Made by a program: the position numbers and the translations under genes. The notes under the pieces were generated by a model, which was given only the letters and a program-made list of their open reading frames with translations, was not told the origin of the DNA and did not search any database. A stretch of 64,000 nucleotides of DNA, taken from positions 329,001-393,000 of the forward strand of contig OX422191.1 in assembly GCA_949130485.1 (NCBI GenBank), written 5' to 3'. Origin of the DNA: Agelas oroides (Eukaryota; Porifera; Demospongiae; Agelasida; Agelasidae). Positions 25,101 to 34,716 of this stretch are shown here, one piece after another (position 1 is the first letter of the stretch; every line of letters begins with the position of its first letter).

Positions 25101-25995
25101 ACACATACTCACACACATACACCATGCACACACACCTACACAATGCTCAGGATGGTGTGAGAGCTGATGAAGTGGCAGAGGTACATAGTCATCATGAAGT
25201 TTGTGAGGAGCTGAGGAAACACATGCGTGGTGGTCGTAGGCCACTCAGTAAGGTGAGCCCTGTCTCATAGTGTTGATGAAACTGGTCTGGTTTGTCCAAC
25301 TAAAATAATGGCTAAATAAAATTTTCCGCATAAAATGGTGTCCTTGGTTCTATTTTAAACACAGCTCAGAGAGAGCTACATCTGAGAAATATTGTCTGCA
25401 TACTTGAATAGACAGTGTGGTGTTCATAGTGAAGAGAACGTGACTGTTGTGCTGTATAGCTTGTGTGTTTTTAACTGGTCTTGTCTACTCAGTCACAATC
25501 TTCCCAGTTACCTCAGGGAAATTTTTAAAAATTAGTGGCTAGTTTGTGGTCATTTTAAGCTTGATTTACAGTGGTACATAAACTGCTATGAAACTCAAGT
25601 GTTAGTCAGTGCTCGTTCTCTAAGATTTACTAAAGAACAAGGAACAGGAAACAATGGAAAAATAAAATAGAAACGTCACACATTGCTTTCTGCATAAACG
25701 GTGAAAATGAAGTACTGCTTGCAATCATAATTATGTTTATTTTTTACACCATTTTACAAATGATACCAAACCACCCAATAACCTTTCTTGTATACTGTGT
25801 AGCACCCTAAATACTCAGTGTCTTCCCTTCCTCCCTGTCCAGGCTGTTCGTGACCGTGTGCTGGCAACTGGCCAGCTCCTGAGGGCCCTCTACAAGAGAC
25901 TAGAGGAGAGGATCCTCAGGACTCAGAAGAAGGAGCTGCCCAGAGTCTTGACCCAGAGATACCCCTCCCCAGCACTCCCAGGAAGAAAGGAGTAA
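10181..25995 (+). CDS. Ankyrin-repeat gene 1 (5' end not in view)
   Basis: Nine exons, all phase 0: 10181-10279, 11860-11958, 15216-15314, 17259-17357, 23605-23703, 24413-24511, 24698-24799, 25151-25252, 25843-25995; together 316 residues. The first six each encode exactly one 33-residue ankyrin repeat (pattern 'NGMTALMVAS..GHPEVVREL..GGAQVDLQ'), the next two encode 34 residues each, and the last is a charged helical tail. Ankyrin repeats bind other proteins; by comparison with the neighbouring paralogue (33574-49772) this would be the repeat region of a death-domain adaptor or receptor-like protein, but no N-terminal exon is visible. Its start is probably upstream of the window. Introns are homologous to each other, so exons multiplied in tandem. 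The tail differs from its paralogue (see 25843-25995). Confidence 0.85.
10378..10758. mobile_element. TAGCCTC-ended inverted-repeat element
   Basis: Non-coding element beginning 'tagcctcattctcagg' and ending 'ctggggacgaggcta', i.e. with imperfect terminal inverted repeats. Further copies: 17456-17826, 43247-43641, an internally deleted one at 44526-44668, and a truncated one from 15413. The same end motif is shared by short hairpins at 31548-31667 and 48402-48480. Confidence 0.6.
12205..12606 (+). other. Recurrent open frame inside intron repeat
   Basis: A 133-residue open frame whose relatives occur at 19017-19463 (148 residues), 11384-11728, 18492-18815 and 4-201, sharing the core 'LCALLKASIATS..VSE'. 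It begins at a conserved block 'atagatggttttcat', of which a diverged copy is also at 32652. I recognise no domain. Because the copies are young duplicates, open frames can persist without selection, so a protein is not established. Confidence 0.2.
13442..14038. mobile_element. Second copy of the CAGGGCC-ended DNA element
   Basis: Near-identical to the copy at 2251-2846 and in the same flanking sequence, so the two arose by duplication of the whole intron unit, not by two insertions. A third, internally deleted derivative with only the ends and about 50 internal bases is at roughly 15950-16062. Confidence 0.5.
14977..15107. repeat. 131-bp palindromic element, copy 2
   Basis: Same arms and loop as 9908-10038, with a few substitutions ('gaccattcagtctaaac' in the loop here breaks the small inner stem). 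It sits at the same place in the intron unit, about 110 bases before the acceptor of an ankyrin exon. Confidence 0.75.
17020..17150. repeat. 131-bp palindromic element, copy 3
   Basis: Same element as 9908-10038, again about 110 bases before an ankyrin exon acceptor. Both long arms and the inner 'cgactg/cagtcg' stem are kept. Confidence 0.75.
17456..17826. mobile_element. TAGCCTC-ended element, copy in intron after exon 17259-17357
   Basis: Same ends and interior as 10378-10758, in the equivalent intron position. Confidence 0.6.
18781..19570. repeat. Decayed ankyrin intron units lacking their exon
   Basis: At 18780 the upstream part of a unit joins directly to sequence that normally follows the exon ('catcaactagtaaccattg'), so the exon and its flanks have been deleted. 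A further unit starts at about 19010 and breaks off at about 19580, just before where the next exon would be expected. No coding sequence is seen. Confidence 0.65.
19977..20146. repeat. 170-bp dispersed repeat, inverted partner at 63273-63441
   Basis: Matches the reverse complement of 63273-63441 at about 90 percent by eye, with sharp edges on both sides. No coding capacity or terminal repeats recognised. It lies in a long exon-free intron of ankyrin gene 1, and the partner lies among transposase-like exons 43 kb away. Confidence 0.65.
20560..21120 (-). mobile_element. Penelope-like element fragment, decayed
   Basis: On the minus strand, pieces in different frames resemble the late part of a Penelope-like polymerase followed by its GIY-YIG endonuclease: 'IHMEMEQNGKS', 'PPFHYPRVKMGIIVCLRQRA', 'ELENLQETFEANGY', then 'KGVDYTVPCKCGSCYIGETG' close to 20580-20640. 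Only a few hundred bases of the element remain and the frame is broken several times. It sits antisense in a gene 1 intron. Confidence 0.6.
21368..21745. mobile_element. TA-flanked inverted-repeat element (mariner-type MITE)
   Basis: Ends 'ccgtata' and 'tatacgg', inverted, flanked by TA on both sides; just inside, 'aatttggcggtttgg' pairs with 'ccgccaaaccaccaaattt'. No coding capacity. TA duplication and ends of this form are usual for Tc1/mariner-derived miniature elements. The similar-ended element at 36479-37014 may be related. Confidence 0.55.
21750..23160. other. Gene-free stretch in gene 1 intron
   Basis: A 16-base T run lies at about 21942-21958. Sequence from about 22300 to 22900 is an older, more diverged version of the 10780-11260 intron repeat ('gtgctcatcaatgct', 'caccactacggtgacagtgg'). 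No exon or RNA gene recognised. Confidence 0.5.
24957..25135. repeat. CA-rich microsatellite
   Basis: About 180 bases of (CA)n with interspersed 'catgca' in the intron before exon 25151-25252 of ankyrin gene 1. The equivalent intron of gene 2 lacks it, so it expanded after the duplication. Confidence 0.9.
25843..25995 (+). CDS. Terminal exon of ankyrin gene 1, altered tail
   Basis: Encodes 'AVRDRVLATGQLLRALYKR' and a further charged helix, then ends after 50 residues. The paralogous exon at 49554-49772 is 72 residues long. The two agree up to 'RTQKKEL'; from there gene 1 is about 10 bases shorter, so it reads on in another frame (ending 'PALPGRKE') and stops early, although the DNA stays similar well past its stop. 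Either this paralogue has a genuinely new C-terminus or it is losing function. Confidence 0.75.
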   Translation, partial: AVRDRVLATGQLLRALYKRLEERILRTQKKELPRVLTQRYPSPALPGRKE

Positions 25996-28900
25996 GGGAT
26001 CCAAGGGAACTCAGACAACAGGAGGAATATGTACTCTCACATCTTCACTGAACTACTATGTTTGTTGATATTATTATGACTTTGATTCTGACTCCTACCT
26101 AGATTGTTGAGCTATCAACTGTTGGTCCTTAGGATATACTGGGCCATTACTGTTGCTATATTGTTGATTTAACTTTACTGTTATTTTGTTACAGCATAAC
26201 CATATTTTCTCATTTTTAAATAGCAGTCTAATTTTACATTAACTACATTATGGTAGTGATCAAATGTGAAACTCTAAGGCCTCCAGCTAAAAAGCCACTG
26301 AGTCAAGAGCTACATACATAGTTGTTCCCGAACTAAGAGACTGTAAACTTGACACTAAACCTGCATGTAGCTTATTCCAACACAGTGATGAGGCACTACA
26401 CAAAAGCAGTGCTGTCCACTAGATAACCCTGTAGGTATAACAGGAATCTTGCCTGTACAGAGACAGCTTAAAAAGAACAGACTAGAATTGTAAGTGGCCG
26501 GGGAATGATTCAAGATCACTCATAAATGAATGGCTGTAGACCACTAAACCACGTAGCCTTTATGTATGCAGACTTCCAATGGTACATTGGGAATACCAAA
26601 ATGTTCTGTTCTAGGATTAGCGTCTGCCAAGTGTGCATTTCATCCCATTCTACACTAAGTTCTATGCCCTATACTGTCCATCCCAACCACGCAGCCTTTA
26701 TGTATGACACTGTACCATAATTATAGTGCACCTGGTGCTGAGCTAGCACACATGAATTTCCTTGTGTTTGCGCCCACTGTAAGGAGTCAAACATCTAGAT
26801 GATTTGCATAAACAGAAACATTAATGTCGTTGCTAACCATCAATCAGCCAAGAGCTGATGAAGCAACACCATTTCCAGCAAAGTGGACAGAACCCATACC
26901 CTCTAAGACATTAATTTTACACCAGTGTTCATTAGATTCACTGTGCAGTCTACACTGTTCCGGCCTATATCAAAAACAACAAGAGTTGGCCTGAGCAGAA
27001 TCTCCATCTGACAACCTACAATAGGTAGATATCGAAATGTGGGTGGAGCTAGAAAGGCCATTGCTTAGCAACAGTGAATACATAAGGAGGGTCCTAGGGA
27101 AGAGGTACATACATGAGAGCTCCAGATCCCCTACTGCAGACAGGTTGCATGAAACTGAACAAGTGAAAGGTATAACTGTCACCTTTGACATTTATGTCTC
27201 TGTACATATGTAGCATACAATAGACCATGATCATAAGTTATTGTCATTATTAGTCGTCTCAATGTAGAGTCTGTAGTACTCCCACAACATACCATTCTGC
27301 AATGATCTGTATACAAATTCCTACACCTCTTTCAAAGGCTATAATTTAAACCACATTATGCAAGCCGGATTGATAAGTACTATGTGCACTGGATGGCAGA
27401 AATCCAATCAATAGGTCATCAATTAAGTCTTGAGATTCTACAACTATTGACTATCACCCAGGTAATAGATCTATCATATAGTGTGTCTACTGGTACACTG
27501 CACAGCTGTCTGTGTATTACATGCCAATAATATATATCTACCTGTTAGATGTGGCTATACTGAATTGCACCAACTTTGTTATGCACATGTTTGTCTACCA
27601 CTTAGACTCTTATAAGCTTGCTCACTTATGAACCAGACTGTGCAGTCTGCACTGTTCCGGCCTATATCAAGAGTTGGCCTGAGCAGAATCTCCATCTGAC
27701 AAGTGACAACCTACAATTTGTACACTACACCTGGCCTAGAACAGAAGGTAAATACGTACCAAATGTCAGACAAGTTGTAAAAGACTCGCAAGATAATATA
27801 GTATACAGAAGAAACACTACAAGGCTAACATAAGAAGGACAGAGTAATGTTCTGGATCGGTTCCAAAGGTCAATTTCATTGGAACATCTTCCTCAGTTGG
27901 AAACAGACATGCTAACTTTAGCCTTAGACTAGCTTGTGGAAATCTGACTATCATGCAAATGCAGTAGTCTCTGGTTCATAGTGACCAACTTATGAGTGGT
28001 AAACAAACATGAGCATACCAAAGGATAAATAGTTGGTGCAATTCAGTATAGGTATATATTATTGGCATGTAATACACAGACAGCTGTGCAGTGTACCAGT
28101 AGACACACTATGATAGATCTATTACCTGGGTGAGCATCAGTGTAGAACCTCAAGACTTAATTGATGAGATATGGATTTCTGCCATCCAGTGCACACACTC
28201 AACAAGCTGGCTTGCTTATGGTTATTAAATTATAGAAAAGGTGTAAGGATTTGTATAAAGAGGATTGCAGAATGGTACAGTCTACATTGAGACAACCAAT
28301 AATGACACTGATCGTGGCCTATGGCTAGTATGCTACATACAAATGCTACAGGCAGGTGACTATAGATAGCTACCTTTCACTTCTTCAGGAATATATATAG
28401 TTTCATGCAATCTGTCTGCAGCAGGGGATTCGGAGCTCTCATGTATGTACTTCTTCCCTAGCTAGGACCCTCCTTATGTATTCACTGTTGCTAAGCAATG
28501 GCCTTTCTACCTCCACCCACATTTCCACATCTAGAGTCACTTTAAAGAACTAGCTACTTAATTTAACATGAACAGGTGCATGCAGTGTACACTGGACTGG
28601 GGATCTAATATTGAAGTACAACTTTTGGCACTTTTGCATGGAAATTTCATTCCTGTACACAACACAGTCAGGTGAGCTGAACCATCATGAAACAACAAGC
28701 ACCTAGTCTAACAGACATGATAAATCTGATCATCCTGAAGAATTGTGCTTGGCTACTACAGCATTCACAATTCTCTCCTCAATCTCAATTTCCTCAGCAA
28801 CTTCATCTTGAGTCAACCGTACTTGCTCTTCTGAGTCCATTGTAACCAAGGTAACAGCGGTCTTGCGTGTGTCAAGACGGTTAGCAACCACCATCTGTGT

Positions 28901-30843
28901 GAATATGTCAGTATGTGTCAGTAAGTAGACTTTTTACATAATATAATGGTATGTGACCATGTTTGTGTTTTTGTTTTAGGTGTATGTATATATCTAACCT
29001 GGTGGTGATATTTCTGTAGTGCAGCTTTTGCATGAGGTACAAGAAGTGACTCTTCTGTCTCCAGCTAAACAGAGTGCACACAACATACTTGAATAATTAG
29101 GCCTCTAGGACTTGTAGCAACACCATAACCCAATAGTAAATCAACACCTGAGTCACTTTTCTTTATCTACTTTGTTTTTTCAAACCATGTATGAAATTGC
29201 ATTTTAGCACACCAGTTACATTATGCACCTTAAATGTGATGGTGAAAGCATCAGGAGCCCACTCTTTCCTCAGGGGCACAATCATCTTGGGTGTGTGGCT
29301 GAAACAAAGCTCCAAGCGTCCCGAGGATTGTATTTTGTGTTCTGCCTATAGAATGGAGTATATACTAGCTCTAAAAAGTGTGGCATGAATACAAACAGCT
29401 TGTCAAGAGGAAATAGCAAAATTACCATACTGTTATATAGCAAAAGTAAATGGTATAGCTAGTTACTCTGAAAGCTTGATGTCATCAAATAAATATGCTC
29501 AATGAAGTGAATCCACCCGACAATTTAACTGATCAACAGCAAATAAATAGTAGACTCTGGTTAATAAGCGTATGCGCTTATAAGAGTAAGTGGTAAGCAA
29601 ATACACGCCTAATAGAGGATAAGCGCTAAATAAGGGATGCAATGAAAGCCACGCCCTACATGTAAAGGCGCTGTGGGTATGAGTGTGCAGTAGATCTTTA
29701 GACGCGTTCACCTGGCAAGTATCGACATAAAATCAGAAGAATCCATCCTCCGCGAAGAGACCGTCACTCGCAGACATTGTATACTCAAGGAGATATGCAG
29801 GGCTCTATGCGTCATGCGGGAGAAATTTTACTAGGCTTAGTAGTCCAGTCGTAAGCCGTGAAAGATGAGGCTTGTGACTTAGAAGTGGGAAATAAAACTG
29901 TGTAGCTCTTCTTTGTTTGACTTCAGGATGACTATCAAGTGTACTACGTGCTCTTGGTACCATGGTTTTCACTTGATCTCTCGCCACCATCTATTTATTG
30001 CACATGCGCTTAATAAATAATATGCACCTAATAACCAGAGTTTATGGTAACTAATGATTGTACGTAATGATCGTATACGGCAACAGACTCTCATTATCCC
30101 CAATCTGTTACTGTAGCAGCCTGACTGCATGTGATCCCTGTTCTGCCCTCCCTGTACTAGTTTCAAGTACCATGTTAGCAGGATGGATGTAGAAGTCTGA
30201 TACAGCAGCTGCAAGGTACACTACAGCCTGTGTACCAAGGGGAGCCAGGAGACAGGAGATCTCCCTTAGAAAAAAGAGATACTGGAACACTGTAGTGTAA
30301 GCAACCAGGAGCAACATCTCCTCTTGGTTGGCCTGTGACAAAACAAGTACAAACCTTTAGTATTGCAGAAATTCCAGTAGAGAATACGCTGTATAGGCTT
30401 CTTGCTACAGCGATTAATGGCTACCAGGAATTACTGAGCTCTTATGTATATGGCACATCTGAACTTCAAGTTAGCGGTCCAATCCAAGGATCTTGATCGG
30501 GCCTCTACTTGAAGTTCACTGTGTGTTATGTACTAGTAAGAGCTCAATTATATGATGTACACCTTGTTGTATGCTGCCAGAACTTTCAAGAGTTTGCTCT
30601 TCATCTCTTCTGGAATCGAGACTGCAGGGAAAAAAAAGGACATCGTGTCCCATTCCCATAATGGCATGAAGTATAGAGCTGGGAATAGGAATGTACCAGT
30701 CAAGCTGTTGTTGCATGCCTCTGATCTTAGCCAGTCAAGGAAGTTTTCTTGGTTGAAGTGTCTCTGGAAGGGCTTCAGTGATGATTCTCCATGGAGAAAG
30801 ATGACTGCATAGCCCCTGGCTAAGAAGTATCTTGAAGTACATG
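25996..30843. repeat. Segmental duplication, copy 1
   Basis: Everything from the terminal ankyrin exon through most of the PPCS gene is repeated at 49773-54603 with high similarity and small insertions or deletions. The similarity also extends leftward across the last four ankyrin exons. It stops at about 30843, inside PPCS intron 2, where the second copy meets a linker-like sequence. Confidence 0.85.
27028..28536. mobile_element. Long-armed foldback element, copy 1
   Basis: Left arm (from 'gatatcgaaatgtgg') and right arm (to 'ccacatttccacatc') are inverted copies of each other over about 550 bases, around a spacer of about 400 bases that repeats sequence found just outside the left arm ('ctgttccggcctatatcaa'). 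No coding domain. It resembles a non-autonomous DNA element with very long terminal inverted repeats; superfamily unknown. It lies between ankyrin gene 1 and PPCS copy 1. Confidence 0.6.
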
Positions 30844-31215
30844 TCAAAGAGCAAACTGTCAGTAAAATGACATGCACATGTAAACATCAGCTTCCCCATC
30901 AGTTTCTTTGCTTGTGCTATATACATCCTTGGATACTTGCCACCTGTTTTAAATGTGAATGTCCATCCTGTCTGTATGTTTTTCTATCTATCTGTCAATC
31001 CATCTACCTTTATGTCTATTGGTGTGCTGCTATACATCATCATGGCACATGAAGTGTGGATACTCAGCTGAGCTTGACCCTCTGGTTCCCTGGCTGAAGT
31101 TGTCCAAGAAACGAACTGTGTGCTTCTCAAGAGGGACAGTGGTGCCACCAGACTACATGAAAATGAAAATAATGTTTCCCTGTTGAAAAGGGTTTTATCT
31201 ATCTACTTATTAACG

Positions 31216-31273
<58 letters not shown>

Positions 31274-31822
31274 CCCATATATGTATCTATTCTATCCTTT
31301 TCTTATTGCTACGAATCATTCACAAACTTTCAGCACTTTTCAGAAGCTACTACATCTTAAACTCTAAGTTGTTGCCATCCAGCCTTACAAATGGATAGGT
31401 TAGGAAAATCATTTGATGCATTTCTTGTATACCCAACATCCTAGCAGGTCACATGCTGCATGGTGTCATTGTGATGGTGGGCCGGCCCAAGTACATAGCT
31501 AGCTATAATGTATAAAAACCTTTCATTAAAAGCTTTGATGTTTCTGACTAGCCTCGTTCCCAGGCCTCCCCCATTTTTCGTTCTTCGATTTGTGTTCTTC
31601 CATGTATTTATATACTGAACGCAAACTGAAGAACAAAAAAATGTGGAAGGCCTGGGAATGAGGCTAGTTTCTTACAGTAATGAGCACCACAGGCCTGCTG
31701 TTGCCATGGTGATGCATCACAAACTCCCTCACAGCCGCTCTCACTGAGTCAAGATTTTCAGGGGGTGTTGAAGAACGGAAGAAGTCCTCATAATCATCGC
31801 CAGCTAGCTGTTCTGCAGCCAT
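28730..31822 (-). CDS. PPCS: Phosphopantothenate-cysteine ligase, complete gene
   Basis: Eight exons on the minus strand: 31676-31822, 31064-31152, 30697-30830, 30563-30621, 30171-30332, 29229-29345, 28999-29064, 28730-28894. All have GT-AG borders and matching phases, giving 312 residues, the length of animal PPCS. The enzyme joins cysteine to 4'-phosphopantothenate, the second step of coenzyme A synthesis, in the cytosol. Diagnostic segments in order: '[14 protein letters not shown]' with '[18 protein letters not shown]' (nucleotide-binding start of the family), '[13 protein letters not shown]' about residue 180, 'EHKIQSSG' and 'KEWAPDAF' in the next exon, and '[13 protein letters not shown]' near the C-terminus. 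Start: the ATG at 31822 precedes an acidic leader and gives the expected length. It is convergent with ankyrin gene 1 and divergent from ankyrin gene 2. Confidence 0.92.
31213..31272. repeat. (TATC)n microsatellite
   Basis: About 15 tandem 'tatc' units in PPCS intron 1. Confidence 0.95.
31548..31667. mobile_element. 120-bp hairpin element with CTAGCCTCGTTCCCAGG ends
   Basis: Terminal inverted repeats 'ctagcctcgttcccaggcct' and 'aggcctgggaatgaggctag', with further pairing ('gttcttc' / 'gaagaac') inside. It lies in PPCS intron 1. Single arms of the same motif occur near 23867, 46997 and 62082. Confidence 0.65.
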
Positions 31823-33573
31823 TGTTGTGCACGTATCTGCAGCACCATCCGATGCACAAATGGCATTATTTTATTGATACATCCTTGTGACCTAGTCAAT
31901 TATTTGCCCACTTACATGTTTAACAATAATGGCAAGGCAAATTCACCGTAGCCACACTACTACATATTTGTAACTATGGCTGAGCTGTAACTCCAGTCAG
32001 AAGTGTCACGTAGCCATACTCTGGCTACATGTACAGCACCACAAACTCAGTGGTAGCTATCAACACTGTCAACAGCCACCTAGCAGCATATAAAACTTAC
32101 CATGAATACAACTGTATTTCTCAGAGAAGGAAGCAAACGGCACATTGAGCAGATGTAAGCCACACCCTCACCTGCGTGGTCTGCGTATTTGGTCACCACC
32201 CACTTTTAGTCTCCCCCTCGCCCTGTTTTGTGTTTCGCCGTTCCGGCTACCCACTGCTGTGTCATCGTCCATCGACCTTTTGGTAAGCCTGTATAGAGCT
32301 TACAAGTTGGTACAATCTTTTATGAAGCTGTACTGGATTTGATTTGCTTCCCTCATGAGCCAGTGACGAACTTCAAATATTTACTGACAAAATCCGTGTA
32401 TTTGCCGGTTGTGATTACTACATGAGAACCTTCTATGGCCATGGAAAAGGTTTGCTTACGCCTCAAGACCTGATCATCCCAGTCCCCTTCTACTTTTTCG
32501 TCACTTGCAGGCCAAAGGCAGAGTCTGCCTAAAATTATTTCATGTGTGACATCAATGTGTAGATAGCCTAAAACTGGGGGTGCACTGGAACTCAGAAGAC
32601 TGAAGGGGTAGCATGCTACACATACCTAGGTAATGGGAGCAACCACTATATAGATGGTTTTCATCGGGTGTGGCTTAGTATTCATTTTCGGAGGGTAACA
32701 GCAAGCAGTGCAGCTGCATGCAAAATTCAGGCAAAAAAGTGTTGCATTGATCCAATTAGAGATACAAGAAGAAACAGGCAAAAGGTTGACTGTACTACTA
32801 CCTCTCAATCACACAATTTTGATTGCCTTCCAGAAGTAGTTGGCCCTGCCCATTCAGAAATACATCTATGCATGCAATATTACTTAGTTGAAAAACATGT
32901 AAAGCATAGCCTTTTCATTTGAATATTTTTTGGCTGGCCTGTCACACATCTCATGAGTCAGCTGATTGTACTGTTGGTCTTTAACACATTAATACCTTTA
33001 ATGATTCTATGCTCAGTTCACCTCACAAGCCAATGCGATGTCATCATGCACGTGATCATAGCCATCAGACCTGACACATTTTACAGCAGTTTTCTAATTC
33101 CTTATTCTATATACATAAAACAGGAAATGGGCCTGAAAAAAATCCCCGTTGATTACATGTGTGGTGGCATAGAACTGGTGCTGAAAGTCGCTATACTTGG
33201 CAGGCACTGAACACGCCTTGGAGCTGAAAATGGTTCATCCACTTTATGTCCACATAACATAATTTCAGGCATCATGTGCTACAATGTTAAATGTCACAAG
33301 TTGCACAAGTGGGATCTTTGATATCAGACTCTGCTTCGCATTCTTCATCCAATTGTGTGTGTTACTGTGTACGTATGCCAATGAGTGAGGCTGTAGCTAT
33401 GAGCTTGTAGTTACAACAATTCTTGAAATGACCACCCTTGGATTGACAGTCTCCACAGTACAACTGGTCCCCTTGTTAGTGTGTAGTAGCTGAGTAGTCA
33501 GTCATTATTGTTTACCTTCATCAGATCTCTCATCGTTTTGCAGTGAGTGTGGAACCAACTATCCACTGCAGCA
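31823..33573. other. Intergenic region between PPCS and ankyrin gene 2
   Basis: The two genes are divergent, so both promoters should lie here; no TATA box or known promoter motif stands out. At 32650-32760 there is a diverged copy of the 'atagatggttttcat' repeat block seen at 12200 and 19012. The stretch also has short unrelated open frames without recognisable domains. Confidence 0.5.
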
Positions 33574-34716
33574 ATGTCTTGGGCCGTCCTTTCGTTGAAA
33601 AATCTCACTAATGCCCTAAACAAGGTTGATGACTGGGAGGGATTGGGAATCCAGCTTGACATTGAGTACCATGACCTGCAGAAAATTTTCAAAGATCGCT
33701 CAACAACTGAAGAACGTAAACGAGCCATGCTCCAATTTTGGCTTGAAGGTGACATGAAACCGTCATGGGAAGCACTAATTGCTGCCCTTGATAGACTGAA
33801 TCTGAAGCTTATTGCAGAGGAAATTAAAAAGGAGTACCATGTTCCTTCCAGTAGCCAGCCTAAAGATGACCTTCCACTGGAACCAACTCAGTCTGAGGAT
33901 GTTACTCCAACAGACACACTCCCAACAGATCTACCCTCAAACCCTCATACTGACCAGCCAGAGCAAAGTAGTGCAATGAGAGTGAGGAAGGTGCAGCAGG
34001 AAATTGCTACACTTGTGGACAAGTACGATGATCTGGTAGCAAAAACTGGAGTATCCTTGAGCAAACGACAGGCTGTTTCATCTGAATTTCTCTTTGAATT
34101 TCGAATTTCAATTGCTGTGCTTCCAACTTCACTGAAGTATCAACACAGCTACTTCCTTAAGCATCATTCTTCTCAAATTGGAAAGGCAACCACTGTTGAG
34201 GAGATCTTCAGCATACTAAACAGCTATTGGAACTTCCTGAATTGCAGTCTTCTGGCTCACATCGTCAGCAAGTTTGGAGGTGAGGAACTGCAGGAACAAC
34301 TGAGCAGCTACACAACAGCTCTGCAAGCATTTCGTTTGCGAACAAAGATCACTGACTTTTTTAAAGCATATACAGGAACCCCAAATCTTCCTCCAGAATT
34401 TGTAACTCTGAAAATAAAAATGGGTTCAGAGTGGGAACAGTCCACACTTGAAGATGCAGAGGAGTTGTGCAGATCTATGGCAACAAATTCCTCTACCACC
34501 GATTTCGCTTTCTACTTTATGGGAGGATGTCCAGGTAGTATTTACCTGGTGTGGAGTGTTTCAAATCATGCTGTTCAATTCTTAGCAGTTGCTGCAATGA
34601 ACTCAGAGTTCTTACGGTACCACTCTGTTGAGGAGGTCACCATTGATGGTGTGGGACTGGAGGAGTACAAACGTGAACATTACCGCTATCATCTACCGTT
34701 CACTGTAATCAGTCAG
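33574..34716 (+). CDS. First coding exon: death domain and helical region
   Basis: 381 codons in one exon. Start: ATG at 33574 with an in-frame stop (TGA, 33544) just upstream, so the frame cannot extend further. Residues 1 to about 80 form a death-domain-like helical bundle ('LTNALNKVDDWEGLGIQLDI', 'RKRAMLQFWLEGD', 'SWEALIAALDRLNLKLIAEE'). Residues about 90-125 are a low-complexity acidic linker rich in Pro and Thr. Residues about 130-375 are a second region including 'SYFLKHHSSQIGKATTVEEI' and 'LLAHIVSKFGGEELQEQLSS', a pattern I associate with invertebrate death-domain/ankyrin proteins but cannot name. The exon ends in 'cag|gtatg' and is followed by the first ankyrin-like exon. Confidence 0.85.

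Noticed and set aside
24789-25244. 151-residue minus-strand frame rich in Cys, Val and Met
   Set aside because: It is the translation of the (CA)n microsatellite on the opposite strand of a real ankyrin intron and exons.
26526-26720. Plus-strand frame repeated at 50256-50441
   Set aside because: The two copies differ by insertions that change the frame, as expected for duplicated non-coding DNA.
30959-31398. Tyr/Leu/Ser-rich frames on the plus strand
   Set aside because: Produced by the (TATC)n microsatellite in PPCS intron 1; the real coding sequence here is the PPCS exon on the other strand.
33498-33755. 85-residue minus-strand frame
   Set aside because: Opposite-strand shadow of the death-domain exon.
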